The notes under the pieces were generated by a model, which saw nothing but the letters and a program-made list of their open reading frames with translations, made no database searches and was not told the DNA's origin. Positions 15,295-46,105 of a DNA stretch of 64,000 nt are shown in pieces (position 1 is the first letter of the stretch; each line of letters starts with the position of its first letter). Source of the stretch: Centroberyx gerrardi (lineage: Eukaryota; Chordata; Actinopteri; Beryciformes; Berycidae); NCBI RefSeq assembly GCF_048128805.1, contig NC_136013.1:7014102-7078101 (forward strand), read 5' to 3'. The translations under genes and the position numbers were made by a program.

Positions 15295-18200
15295 CTACAC
15301 TGTAACATTCAAGCCGTTCTGAGTGTGGTGTGAGTCTACGGTCCTGCTTCTCTTCCCTGTAGGTGTCCACTCCCCCTGCGAGTCTTGGTTTGAATCTGTG
15401 TCAGTGGAATGAAGTGTGAGGGAGGTCTCACTACCAGTGGGGGAGTCAACTGTCTCATAGGCTTCGCTAAGCTGGTTCACATCCCCGGAGTGATTAGAGT
15501 TGGAGAGTTTTCTTTCTGTGCCAATGGAGGGGGATGGTACAGAATACTGTCCTGTGTTGCTGCTGCCCATCTCCCCAGAGGGGCCTGTTGCTGTCCGATG
15601 AATAGGGCTTGTGTTGCCTGGCCCATTCGTCACCCCCTCCCCAGAATCTCTGTTGTGGGCAGGCTGTGTGTGGCCCGGGGTTGCGGAGCTGGCTGCTGAG
15701 CGCAGGGCCTCGAACAACTGCTGACAAGCCTCCTTGAGCTGCTGCTGGAGAACCAGGATGGTGCTCTGCATGCCCTCCACCTCCTCATCCAACTGAATGA
15801 TGAAATCGTTCAGCTCTGCAGTAGACCACAGTCCAAAAAAGAAATGGTTGGGTAGAGTCAAAAAGTGGGGAAAGCGCACACACCCCAAACCAAAAGAAGT
15901 TGGGAGACTTCAGAAATGCAGAAAACAAAAACAGCTCTGGCTTTGGCACTAAGCATCACTACAGGTGTTAATAAATGTTTACACTAAAACAGAATCGGCA
16001 CTTGCAGCAACAAAGTATAATACAGACAATTCTCTGTGACATAAATTAGTCTCCAATTATTTCTTTATCAAAACAAATTGAAGGTGAATACAAAAAACAA
16101 ACCTTTGTACGCGCACTTTCCCAAACAAAGCTAGCTTATCAAGAAAGAGCCCGCTTACCGTCCTGGCTGCTCTTGAGCTCACCGCTGTACTTCTTCTGCA
16201 GGGCCAGTTCAGCCTCCAGCTGGGCGATGCGTCCCTGGGAAAGCTGCCTGCCCAGTTCCTGGTTCTCCTGGATCAGCATCCGACACTTGGCCATCAGCTT
16301 CTTCCCTGTCTGGCTGCAATGCAGATTTAGATCTTTAATAACTTGGCGACATGAGAAGAAAATAATTCACAACTAATAAAATGCATAGCTTTCATTCTGG
16401 CACATTCAAGAGATTCAGATTATTTAATTAGCCCCATTTGGAGCCTGCTGTTGTCTTACCATGATCAAGACCCATAAAGAATCCAGTGACTTGTAAAATT
16501 ACTGCCTTTCACGTATTCACAACATATAGTTCATTTTTTGTGCTCTCATCAATGCTACTTAACCCACTAATATTATCAACTGTCCCATATTTAAGGAAAA
16601 ATACTAGAGGCTTTTTTAACATTCACATATCACAACTGAAGACATTTTGCTCAAATTTTAAACAATTCAAACACACAAAAGGGTGAACAGTGTGTGACAC
16701 AGTACATTGAAAACTGATTTATGAGCTGTCACATACTGTCAACTGTTTTTTTGTTCTTGTAAATCTGTCAATTTGAAAATGAGCAGGAAAAAATCCAAAC
16801 CCCTGCCTTATCTTTCTGTAAGGCCTCTGTTTTGTTTACATTTAGATTAGATAGAGGCTAAATTCAACCTTTTAAATAATATTAATCTTCATGATAACCA
16901 GAGTGAAAGTTGTGAAACATGAGAGTTATGAATTTCAGAGAAACAGTTGCAACATTCATCAATAAATCAAACAGTCATACCTGCACATGGCTCATTTTAC
17001 TGACAAAGTGATGTTCAAGATGACTCCTGTGTCAGCTCAACGTGAAGCAAGCCCGAGATCACTGCAGATACCGACAGTCTTTAGTATTTAACAGGTTCTG
17101 GACTGGGGTCTGATGGACACTTCTCTGTATCAAGTTAATAGTCATCATCTATGTGGACTCTTTGTGGATTGGGGGAATGAATGGCTTTGCCAGGAGCATG
17201 TACCCATTTTGTTTGCAAAAGACTTGAGGTTGTGCATAGATAAATCCTGGCAATCATAAAATATAACCTTCCATCCATCCATCCATCCATCCACAAAGAG
17301 TACTGCTAAATGGGGGCTTATTCGGAGATTGAGAGTGACCATCTCTTCTGAGCAGTCCCGCTTCCTTCATGCCCCTTAGAGCTGTAATCAGTTCACCTAA
17401 CAGAGTCTTTGACAAAGTCTATGATGAACACGTGCAGAGGTGGGGCACTGGATCAGGTAACCGTATCTGCCTGGTCTCTCTTTTTAAAAGTCAGTCATGT
17501 TTCGAACATATAAGCATTTGCTGCCTTTCCCATCACACTTTGCATTCTTGCGGAGGAGAGTTGTCAGGCCAAGTCTTGGCTGGAGGATTGTGGTTTGGTT
17601 TACCTATCAGGTGTAAACTTCCAAGCACTGAGTTCATTTTGGGCCTGCTCCAGTTTGTCTTTAGTCTCGTCCAGTTCACGCCTCATTTTGAAGAAAAACA
17701 GGTTGACAGCCGGGTCCAGCATGGATGATCGCAGCTGGGCCAGTTTCGGTTGTTGAGCTTGCTTGAGATACTGAATCTGAGTCTGGATAAAGAAGAGTTC
17801 AAGTGTCATGTTAAAGCCACCAAGTCCACCATCGCTGCAAAGTATTGTTCTAATGTGTCTGCCCAGATTGATACGCTTGGACAGATTCAGTCATACTTAC
17901 AGAGCACTCCTGCATTTCCTGCTCTTTGGTGGCAAGCCTCATCACAAGGATGTTCTCCCTTCGAGCTGCATCCTGCTGTTGCTGCTTCAGCTTCTCCTCC
18001 GATTCCCTTAGATTGGTCACATCGTTTGCTGTATGACGAGAAAATGTTAAGTGACAAAAGGTCAGTCTCAGAGCAGAATAGCTAAGCCAGAAAAAACACA
18101 CAACACAGTATTCAGCTCATAATGGTCAGTGGTGAGGAAAAAAAAATTAAGAGAACTTACAATTTAACGCTGAATATTTTCTCTCAAGCATTTCAATATA

Positions 18201-19833
18201 GGATTCCTCCTGCTTCCACCTGACAGACAAGAGAACAAGTGCACCATTCAAACACAGTAGTGCTGTGACATAATCTAAAGCTACCAATAGCAGAGGGTTA
18301 CATTTTTGGGTTCAGTTCATCAGTGATAGAGAGACAAACTTTGTGCACTGGTAGAGAAATACCTCTGAAGGAGTTCTTCACGGGTCATATTCTTCAAATC
18401 AGATTCACTGAGACGGACCTGCATCAAAATTGTTGACATATAAGTCAGGTGCTCTACTTGCCCCTTGTATACTTTCACTGGTGCAGCAGGCAAAAATAAA
18501 AATAACCACTTTTTCCATACACTTAAGATGCAAGTAAATATAAATGATTTAGAGTGACATCTTGAGGCCATTTGGGCTAAAGCCAGGCTAGAAGTATCAA
18601 GGATCAAAAGGGAGACACAGGTGGTGGACAAAATAACAAACCACATGGAAAAGGACTTTAAAGTAACTAAATCACAATTACAAAGGCAGCTACACTAAAT
18701 TGAATGCCATAGCAGTATGTGTCAGCTTTAAAAGAATGGCTTAGTTTTCAAAGCAACACGAGGCAACTAAAAGTCGAAAAGAGCCCAAATAATTCCCCAA
18801 AACTGTAAAATTATTTAATGTGGCAAGGAAACAGTCCGTCTCAAAAACCATGACCCAGTTTTTTTTGCCCAAGAACTGGGACAAACTGCATCAGTAAAAA
18901 GAGGAACAGCGGTCACAAGTGAAAGCTCTCCAGCAGCGATAGACACATAACAGGATAGTTGCTTAACACCAAGAAACTATGGCACCAGACTTAACAAAAA
19001 CTGTAGATCATGAGCTTCACATAGCTTCACAAATTCAGAAACTACTTGTATCCAAGGCCAATGCACACAGACACATAATCTGGTGTTAGGAGCACAAACC
19101 CTGGACCCCTGTGCAACAGAAAAAATTTCATGGTCTGATGAGCTTTCACCCCTTTTCCCCACATCCGGACGGGTTTACATTTGGAAATAGCAAAAGGATA
19201 CTTTCAACCTACTTCTGTTGCCAACTATTAAATGTGGCAGTGGATCTGTAATGTTAGGAGCAGCCATCATTAGGTCTGATGATTGCTATGCAAGATGGTG
19301 AAATGACCAAGGAATACAAGTCCATTTTTCAGGACCAGGTGGACCCTATGGTGCAAACACTGGTCCCTCATGATGTACGCATATTCCCAGATGATAATGT
19401 TCCCATAAACACTGCTTAACAAATGAACACAAGGATGACGTCAAACATCTTCCCAATCACCAGATCTAAACATCATTGAACCTTTACAGGAAATTCTGGA
19501 GCACAGAGTGCAATGTAGATTTCCACCTCCTTCATCACTCCAAGAACTGGAGGCTTTCCTTCTGAAGAATGGTCCAACATCCCACACTACACACAATTCA
19601 GGACTTACATGACCAAGGTGGACTGAAGCTTATCTGAAGGCAAAGGGTGGCCCTACTTAATAGGAACTTGATATTCAAATATCCTTGGGTATTTCTGATA
19701 TTTCGTCCATTCACTCTAACTAACGTTGTTGCTATTATACTGACTTAGTGTCAGCTGTGCCAGCAGTTGAACAGCTGACGTTAAGGTGATGCTCGTGACC
19801 CACCTTTTTGGGCAAAGGTTCGTCCTCAGTCAT
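15295..19833 (-). CDS. wtap: WTAP, regulatory subunit of the m6A mRNA methyltransferase complex
   Basis: Coding exons, 5' to 3': 19833-19804, 18418-18363, 18219-18161, 18028-17901, 17782-17604, 16313-16159, 15815-15295; 1128 bases, 375 residues (human about 396). It starts MTEDEPLPKKVRLSESDLK. A long coiled coil (residues about 25-245) carries family landmarks ESEEKLKQQQQ, ENILVMRLATKEQEMQEC, QIQYLKQAQQP, KDKLEQAQNELSAWKFTP, LMAKCRMLIQENQELGRQL and FIIQLDEEVEGMQSTILVL. The C-terminal third is a low-complexity Ser/Thr/Gly tail with VNQLSEAYETVDSPTGSE. WTAP is a nuclear-speckle protein that anchors METTL3-METTL14 and joins them to VIRMA, ZC3H13, HAKAI and RBM15, and it affects splicing. The tail is shorter than the mammalian one. 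A Tc1-like relic lies in its first coding intron. Confidence 0.96.
16320..17600. other. WTAP intron 6
   Basis: No exon seen. Contains a (CCAT)n stretch at 17271-17292 and otherwise AT-rich unique-looking sequence. Confidence 0.6.
17271..17292. repeat. (CCAT)n microsatellite
   Basis: About five tandem CCAT units in WTAP intron 6. Confidence 0.85.
18890..19735 (+). mobile_element. Tc1/mariner-type transposase relic
   Basis: Plus-strand text keeps the end of a Tc1-type transposase: AATCACCAGATCTAAACATC encodes SPDLNIIEP, the conserved catalytic-aspartate neighbourhood, followed by RFPPPSSLQELEAFLLKN, typical of teleost Tc1-like elements. Upstream pieces such as GGATCTGTAATGTTAGGAGC also look transposase-derived. 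The frame is interrupted repeatedly. It lies in the WTAP intron between the first two coding exons, antisense to the gene. Ends are approximate. Confidence 0.75.
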
Positions 19834-19974
19834 TCTGTAGGCGCTGAGGGTCTGTAAAACAAAATGTCTTGAGTTGACATATAAGTTGTTGTTAAATTAG
19901 CTGGCTAAAATTAGCTCACGTTCTGACAGGTGGCCATCTATCTGAGAGCATGATCTTATTTCTACCACTAATAG

Positions 19975-20300
19975 TTAACGTTAGCCAGTCAAACCTTGCC
20001 ATGCCACATTGTGTATAGTTTCGCTGGAGGTGCGTGGAGTTAGTTAACGGTAACTCAGAAGCTAGCTAAGCTAACGGTAACTGACTAGCTAGGTTACCAG
20101 GGTTACCTAGCTGATTAGCTAACGTTAGTTAATGGTACCCAGAGCCATATAGAGAGATATCTATATATCTCTCTATATGGCTCTGATGGTACCTAACTAA
20201 CGTAGGGTTTACGTTGGTAAACGTTACTTTGGTAACTTACTAGCTAGATTTAGTACCTAGCTAAGCCGCTTAGCAAGCTTGTTAGCAAAAGTCTCAACTT
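19975..20300. repeat. Cluster of GTTAGC / AACGTTA / GGTAACC words at the WTAP 5' region
   Basis: The same near-palindromic vocabulary as 1125-1540 (CTAACGTTAG, GCTAGC, TTAACGGTAAC, GGTTACC) is packed into about 325 bases of WTAP intron 1. The hAT-like palindrome at 20140-20185 is inserted within it. Confidence 0.75.
20140..20185. mobile_element. Minimal hAT-like palindromic element, 46 bp, with 8-bp target duplication
   Basis: Two 21-base arms (20140-20160 and 20165-20185) are perfect reverse complements around a 4-base spacer CTAT. The element begins CAGAG and ends CTCTG, as hAT-type terminal repeats do. It is flanked by identical direct repeats ATGGTACC (20132-20139 and 20186-20193), the 8-base duplication expected of hAT transposition. 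The element is therefore little more than two terminal repeats. Confidence 0.75.
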
Positions 20301-20486
20301 TGAGGCAAACTGATTCCATTATAAATGTGTCGGACAGACAGTTAGCGCTGTGTACGTTAGCAAACTGACTATCTTGGCATTTGAGCACGCAGTCCAGCGA
20401 GCTAACTAGGTAGATAATGTGTTAGGTACCTACCCACACACAGTCTACAATGCTGAATTAGTTAAACTGTTTGTTGAACTAGTTAC

Positions 20487-20560
20487 CTTTCAATGATTAC
20501 AATCTTCCAAAGCCAGACACTACAGTTCAGCCAGCAACGCTAACATTCCTCTGGCCACCA
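20487..20560 (-). other. wtap: Probable non-coding first exon of WTAP
   Basis: On the minus strand a good donor (GAAAG|GTAACT) ends at 20487, upstream of the coding exon whose acceptor is at 19852. The 5' limit is a guess; no TATA box seen. Confidence 0.4.
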
Positions 20561-20564
20561 GGTG

Positions 20565-23500
20565 GTGCTTCCGTTGATTACTGGCCACAAGATATCTAGC
20601 CTAGTACTGTATTTTGGATAAGCATTTGTCATGACTGCTCTATTTGGCCTTACACTGTTCGAAGTTAATCATGATGGTGCTGGATGAATGACAGTTAATC
20701 TATTGAATAAGGTGCTCTGGGAGGTTTGGAAGAGAGATATCTGAGGAAGTCCATGCATTGCACAAAATTTGGGCAAAATTGTGCCACAAATAGGCCTAAT
20801 CTTTGTTTTACCCTCTTATACCAGGCTAAACCAACGTGGGATGGAAAGGTTTATTGATACAGTAGACAGCCAGGCCATAGAACTAATGAATCAGTCACTC
20901 AAGTTCTGACTCATTCACTCAACTATGTGGGTACTTCCTATTGATTGTCCCTGTTTTGGACTGGGGTCATCTTTGGTCAGATGCACATAGGCCCTGTGCT
21001 TGTTGTCTACTATCTGACTTAGTAAAATGAACACTAACAATAACAATGCACTGTGTCTCTGTTTCACTGATGAAGCGAGCCAACCCCCACCCCCCCACCA
21101 CAAGAGTCTGAAATGTGTCATAAGGATACACTACACCACAGTCAGGTGGTGTGCCCACAGAGTCAGTGAAGCACAAACAAGATGGTGATAACCCGCCTAC
21201 AACCGGCACAGCCAAAAGAGGGCTTTGGACACTGGACCTACACAGGATAAGATTGCATGGTTGGTATCAAGTCATTGTGTGGTTCACCCTAGACGACATT
21301 GTGAAAGGTGTCACTTTAAGGGCTCAGTTGCATGCTCATGCATATTCATTAGCGCAACCTAAATATTCATCCAAAATACAAGTAATAACTTTCTTAATGT
21401 GCGTTACTGTAAAACAATACAGAGATATTAAAAGTTCATGATTGATGTCTTGAACCAGAGGCTACACATTTCTAATGAGAGTTTCTAATGACAGCTGTAC
21501 TTAATCTTGTTTGTATAGGGCCTATGCAGAATGTTTTACTCAAATTACACATTATTCTTCTTTATCTCAATTTAAACAGAAAAGACAGCCGTGGCACAGT
21601 GGTATGGCGTGTGATGTCAACTCAGGAGTGTCCTTGTGTTTGAAGACACCACCCATCAGGGAATGAGGTTAGTTATACTGGACTACAGTGGCAACTGGTA
21701 ACCGTGCACGATTGGTGACACGGTTACCGGCGATGCTGGAGGGACTACAGTACATCTCCTCAACCCCTCTTAGCCTGTATTGAATCATGTAATTAAGGCC
21801 AGAATCCCTCAGCAGAATGGCCAGGTTGGTGTCACTACAAGTATCACACATCTCCGTTTGATTCCTGCAACTTGCAACCTGCAGCTGAGTTGGCAGGAAA
21901 GGATACATCCGTTACAGACACGGGTAAAGAAAGGCACAGGAAAAGCAGTTCAATGTAGTTGATTATGATGTTTGATAAGGATATGCAATTGAATAGTAAA
22001 TCACACTAATTAGATCATAGGTTTACATACTGTATTCCTGCCACATGGTACTCCATCACTTTCTTAAATGGGTAAAACGTTAAGATACAGTATTTCCCCA
22101 ACCTAATAAGTAGAATTACACGTTTTCCAGATATTCTCTCTAAGCAAAATCTATTTCTTTTGTTGTGAGCAGTGATACCTTCACATAATGAGGATGACAC
22201 ATGCAACACTGACTGGAGCGCTTAAATAATTGAAAACCTTGTTTCATCGGATACCAGCAACTTTAGACTTTGACGTATGGCTTACAGGCTGGCTGTATGT
22301 GTAATTGATGAGATGATGAGTTGTACTTCAGCATTCAATAGAAGCTGTATTTGAATAGAAGTTGCTAATGCATGCCTCAGCTCAGTAAAATAACTATAAT
22401 CAATGGTTTTGCCTAATGCCCCTTTCTCAGTTTGTGAGAGAAGGCTGCACACCATGTCCTTCTGATTTCATCTTCACTACAATAAACTTTAGGCATCATT
22501 TTATGAACAACACTTAACATCACATGTTATATAGTCAAAACCGATGTATTAAACCTCAAACCTGAAGACTTTGAAAACACTAGGCATTGTAAATAGGGCT
22601 TGACAGCATTTGGTGATTCCATGATACAGGACAGTGTGTCTGCACCAAGACCCAATTTGGAGCAGTACCCTATTAATGATTGAAAGGGGGCATTCTTCCA
22701 ACTTGGCTGGACTGATTTTGTTTACTTGCATGAAATTCTATCACATGTGACATGGCAATTTATTGATTAGCCCATGTTTTTCTCACGCTGACATAATTTT
22801 TTCAGCTTTTTCAGTGTAGTATTATTTTGATATTACTTTACAAATGGGTACACTGTGCCAATCTCTTTCTGAATACAACAAGAACAGACTTTAATTTGTG
22901 TCTTTCTTTGCTCCTTGTAGAGTGCCAGCTACTTACATGCTTCCTAAATGCATGAAAATGCAACATCTAGTACTTCCCAACACTGTATATTCAGTAGTTG
23001 AGTCAGGATAACTCCATTATGTAGCCTAATTTTTTGCAATTTCTGGTAAACTCTCTACAACAATTTAAGAATTGGATTAATCAGTTGGAGGGTTTGTGTG
23101 TGAAAGCTGGCGGTCGGCCTTTTCCGCAACCTATCCTTAAAAGATAGATGATTTAGGATTTGAGTAATATATTTTCAAAACGTCTTATTCTGTTCGCAGC
23201 CTGTGTGGATTGGCAGACTCTGCTCACTGTGACGTCTCTCAGCAGTCCCTAGTTATAGTTACCAGTCTCGGGTTCAACACTCATACACTATTCATTGGCG
23301 TATCACATCACTCCTGCCCAACTTCAGACCTGGGCGAACCAAATTCTTTTCTGTGCAACTTTACTTTGTGGCCTTATTCTTACTGCTAAGTAAGTGTCGA
23401 AAATGGTTATGTAGTATTGCTTTCCATTTTAGAGAAAGAAAGTTCAGGGTCTTTTTCCCTTGCAAGGAACCTGTTGGAGCTAGGCGGAGGAAGGAGACAA

Positions 23501-24680
23501 GAGTGCCATTTTCTTGTATGGTATGTATGATATTATTCTATGAATTCAGTAGCAACATCATGTTAAGCAATGATGTTGACTGGTGTGACAAAGCATGGCT
23601 TTGGCATCTAGGCATCAAGGTTTTCCAGCATATTTTCAAAAACTACTGTCTGTTTTTTTGAGACACTTGTTTAACAGTTAATAATTGGTTTGTTAGCCAA
23701 CTAATTGGTTTTGGAAGACTACAGAAATATGTAGAACTTAACATTCAAAGTCCTTTGCAGTTGGTCTTATATTGCTCATGCATGCATTTTGGGTATTATA
23801 GACTTTATGATTGTGGCTTTTTCTGTGTAAAATGTAGTTCATATGGGTGCTTCATCATTTTGTTAAACATTTGGCTTTGACTAAGATTCAGGTCAATGTA
23901 CTCCTTTGTCATGAGTTATAAATATACAGTACATAATTGTTGTTCTTGTATTGTTTGCTGTTTGGGGGAATTACATTTAACTCTGAAAATGTAAAACAAA
24001 TGTTCAGATGGTGTAAACAAAACTTTTAGGGGAAAAAGTGTCAGCCCTTCATGAATTTTAGCCAACTATATTTACCTTTAAAATGGTCATCTTTGGAAAT
24101 TAATGGCTCAGTTGGTCGTCATGTTCGAGCATTTCAACCTAGATGGAAAATTCACTATGCAGACTAATTATTTTAAGTGTATTATTTTCCACAATGCATG
24201 TGAAATGTATCCTCTTTAATTGATGTATTAAGGTCAGTTGATTTGAATAATTAAAAGCCCCTATTGGAGGCTAAACGAGGGTGTGGTAGCACAAAGATAC
24301 CCCTCTAAAAATGCTGGCATGCATACAATGCTTGAATATGTTGTGTAATCTGTAAGTTTTAAGTACAAGTTTTGTTGTGATACTTTGAACTACATTCTGG
24401 GTTTGATGTGTTGATAAAAGGCAAATTCTCTGAATAATTCAGGGAATTTTCCAGTTGCTCTTAATACTTTCTTGAGAGCAGTTAGCAATAGGAATAGGCA
24501 ATGAAGAGTTAATATGAGTAAACTAATTTGGTTTTCAATGAATTCAGCCTTGGAGTTGAAAATCTTGATTTTTTTAAATCATCAAATGTACAAGATCTAT
24601 AGGAATAATAATATTCTTATATAATAATAATATAATAGAAGGCAAAGTTTTTAAACGATCACCATCAACTTCCTTTACAG
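20565..24680. other. WTAP-otoferlin intergenic region
   Basis: No coding gene was found on either strand. The two genes are divergent here. A tRNA-SINE-like start (GTGGCACAGTGG near 21593) is too weak to call. A strong donor consensus (CTAA|GTAAGTG near 23391) could close a non-coding first exon of otoferlin. In particular I looked for and did not find exons matching the otoferlin C2A domain. Confidence 0.5.
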
Positions 24681-24705
24681 AGCAAGAAAAGGCCTGTTTT
24701 GAACC

Positions 24706-43247
<18,542 letters not shown>

Positions 43248-43526
43248 GAAGATGCTCGGACACCTACGCAGAAGCTTCCAGCGATTTCACTAACCGGATT
43301 GACTTCTAGTTAGATTTTCCCTACCTCCGCTCCCCCCATCTATAGTCCCTCTTCAATCATACCCTTTTTAAAACCAAAAAAAGCAACAAACTTGTGGATT
43401 TAAGTAGACGAGGAGTCATACCATGAACCATAGAGATAAAAAAAGCAGTCAGATTTTCAGATAGTCTCAAATAACTATCAGGTGTTTAAAGTGTCACTTG
43501 CCTATTTGTTGCATCTTTACAGACTA

Positions 43527-43632
43527 TGTAACCCAAACCCAGACCTTAGCCTAACCCAAAAACCTAAACCCAACCTTACCTTGACCCTATTTCTAACCCT
43601 AACCCCAACTCTAACATTAGCCCTAACCCAGA
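43527..43632. repeat. Degenerate telomere-like CTAACCC repeats
   Basis: About 100 bases in which variants of CTAACCC/CTAACCCT recur (TAACCCAAACCC, CTAACCCTAACCCC, CCCTAACCC). It lies about 280 bases after the stop of otoferlin terminal exon 1, within its presumed 3' UTR. Confidence 0.75.
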
Positions 43633-44094
43633 CATTGGATATCTGTAGACTGCTTTGTGCCCTTTTGTGTTACCTGAAACTCAGTAGGCTTCTTAGTGAC
43701 ACATTATGGTCACTTGACTGTAAGCTGAGTATCAGCATTGGACAATCCAAATGAAGTGTGACCAGAAAGCCTACTCTATTGACTAGTCTCCGGTAGGCTT
43801 TCAAAGTCATGACAACACCATGGCAAATGAACGCAATCTTTTATTCATGATAAAATTCACTACCAGTGTAGGGTGTTATGGTAACATCTCCATCTCTGTA
43901 TTTGTCAGTGGCAAAGATATTGGGATAGTGATTGACAATTTTTGCTGTCTTTTGGTCAAATTGACATTACAGACCAAATGATGAGTACACATTTACAGTG
44001 CAGAATGTCATGTTTGCACACATGTGAAACAATATTTGAAAAATTACATTCATAGTCTCCAGTCCCCTAGTTTCAGTTTAGCATAAGGGTTTGT

Positions 44095-45025
44095 ACAAAT
44101 TTGGGTCAGGTGTTTTCAATGACCATATTTCAACATGTTTCATATTCTGAAGATAAAGGTTTTGTTTCTGGTTGCCAGTAGATTCAGATTTTTGAGCTAT
44201 AAAATGCACACCAAGCTGGAGGTGAGAGAGCTTTCCATAACTGGAAAGCAAGGCATTGTGAGGATGAAAAACAAAGAAAATCTCTGAAGGAAACAACTAC
44301 TGGAGGAGTAAGCAGTCATCCAACCTCAACCTGTCCAAGAAAGACAACAGTGACCGATAACGGAAAAATCATAAGGGTTGTGAAGAAAAACTCAAGAACA
44401 TTGGTTCCAGAGATGACACCTAATCTCCAAAGAACAGGGGGTCAAAATATCCCAAGATACTTGGTGAAGGACAGAATTAAAGAGCCAACTCTTCCAGATG
44501 ATAACCTCTCATCAGCACCGGGAACAAGGGTCAAATTGGAAATTGTCAAAAAAAAAAAAAGTACAAAACTGGTCTTGATGAGTTCTGGAAGCTTGTTTTA
44601 TGGCCAGGTGAGACAAACGTTATTGCAATGATGGAAAGATGAAAGTGCGGAAGAAGAGGAAGATTCACAAGATCCTAAGTATACTACTTGATATGTTACG
44701 CATGGTGGAGGGATTGTAATGGGTCTTTATTGATGAGTTAACTGGTGATGGCTACAACAGATGAATGCCCAGAAAAGATCCCCAAACTGCATTATGCAAC
44801 AAGACATCCCGTCCCCAAACATACTACTAATTTAACCATGGAGTTCATCAAGAGGAGGAACCTTTTTCAATCAGTCGAATTTAAGTCTCACTGAGTGTAC
44901 ATTTCACTTGATCAAGAGGAAACCAAGGCAAGAAAACCAACACGCTCCAATTGAAAGAGGCTGCAGCAAAGGCTTGACACCGAATCTCAAAGGAACCAAC
45001 TATCTGATCTCACCATCCCTGTAGT
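44095..45025 (+). mobile_element. Degenerate Tc1/mariner-type DNA transposon
   Basis: Plus-strand remnants of a teleost Tc1-like transposase gene in order: TCCATAACTGGAAAGCAAGG, GACAACAGTGACCGATAACG, ATCATAAGGGTTGTGAAGAA, ATGCAACAAGACATCCCGTC then CCCAAACATACT (the QQD.DPKHT motif), and a 3' part CATTTCACTTGATCAAGAGG. The coding frame is broken many times and the relic is clearly old. It sits between otoferlin terminal exon 1 and the AATAAA at 45216, so it seems to have inserted into that 3' UTR. Ends are approximate. Confidence 0.8.
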
Positions 45026-45215
45026 AATGCTGCTGTGTATTTAACTAGACACAATCTTGCAATGTGGTGATTTGGATTTGCGATTTTTGAGTTGACGTTA
45101 TTCTTGAACTATTTTTGTCCATATTCTGGTTACGTTTGCACTGATTTATTGTGGTTGTTTATATGAATTTTCATTTGCATTTCTTGGTCAACAGCATACG
45201 GCATATGACTTTGTG

Positions 45216-45221
45216 AATAAA
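45216..45221 (+). promoter_or_regulatory. otof: Poly(A) signal after otoferlin terminal exon 1
   Basis: AATAAA in the context TTTGTGAATAAAGTTG. The preceding 90 bases (GATTTATTGTG, ATTTCTTGGTCAACAG) are repeated before the signal at 47861, showing a duplicated 3' UTR. Confidence 0.7.
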
Positions 45222-45354
45222 GTTGCATGAAAACAAACGTTTCCTTCCATGCCATCAGTATGTGAATGAAAGAGAAAGAGCAAGATGATCGTTTGATGGG
45301 ATCTGATCATATGGTTATTCTAACCAACTGTTATTTATCTCTGTACTCTGCCAG

Positions 45355-45535
45355 CCGTCCAGACATTGCCCTCCTCTGGTTCCTCACTCCCTTCAAAGCC
45401 ATAAAACACTTGCTCTGCAACCAGTACAGGTGGCTGACCATCAAGATTGTCACTGCTCTCCTGCTGCTGGCCATCTTGGCTCTTTTCTTCTACAACATGC
45501 CTGGTTACATGGTGAAGAAAATGATGGGGGCCTAA
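45355..45535 (+). CDS. otof: Otoferlin alternative terminal exon 2 (membrane anchor)
   Basis: Acceptor TACTCTGCCAG at 45354, same phase as exon 41, spliceable to the donor after 42207 to give N-R-P-D. It encodes 60 residues and a TAA. RPDIALLWFLTPFKAIKHLL leads into a hydrophobic segment (about residues 29-50: IKIVTALLLLAILALFFY) and ends PGYMVKKMMGA. No frameshift or stop is present. It differs from exon 1 at about nine positions, mostly conservative. Confidence 0.85.
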
Positions 45536-46099
45536 GTTAAACTAGCAGAAGATAACTTATTACAAAGGGTGTGCATTCAGTAATTAGTATGTCTTTTAGT
45601 CTTGGGAATGTCTTTGCACTTTTTTTTGCCATTTGACTAAAGAAGAATTGATGTATTATTATATGAGCACTATTAGAATAGCAGTGCTATAAGGAATCTT
45701 CTTATCAGTTGATTATTAATGCAGGCTATTGAGTACACATCTCAGCGTATTGCTACTGTTGTGTGATAACCATTGTAACACCAGTTTTGTCTTTTTCTTG
45801 AAATTTGGTTTTCTGTATGCAACATTTTGTGAATCTATTCCCATTAAACCCATTCAACACCCATTGTTCATCTACAAAATTGAATGGCCATCAGTTGGCC
45901 ATACAATAGAAGAATTAAAATGATATAACAACAGTTAAATATTTGATTAAAGCAAATTAATCCAATGTGGTGGAGAGTTTTTAGTCCAGTTGGCTTGTGT
46001 TGGAATTCAGATTTTCTTGCTTGATTTATTGTATCAAGTTACATTCACGTTTATTTGTAAGTGTTGCAGTTGAACTGTGCATGATACTTTGAATTTGTG

Positions 46100-46105
46100 A
46101 ATAAA
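46100..46105 (+). promoter_or_regulatory. otof: Poly(A) signal after otoferlin terminal exon 2
   Basis: AATAAA in the context GAATTTGTGAATAAATTGAC, 565 bases after the TAA of terminal exon 2. The context matches those at 45216 and 47861. Confidence 0.75.

Noticed and set aside
21580-21910. Possible SINE with GTGGCACAGTGG start
   Set aside because: No convincing B box or tail, so family membership cannot be supported.
44350-44631. 93-codon frame after otoferlin terminal exon 1
   Set aside because: It is a fragment of the decayed Tc1-like transposon, not a host gene.
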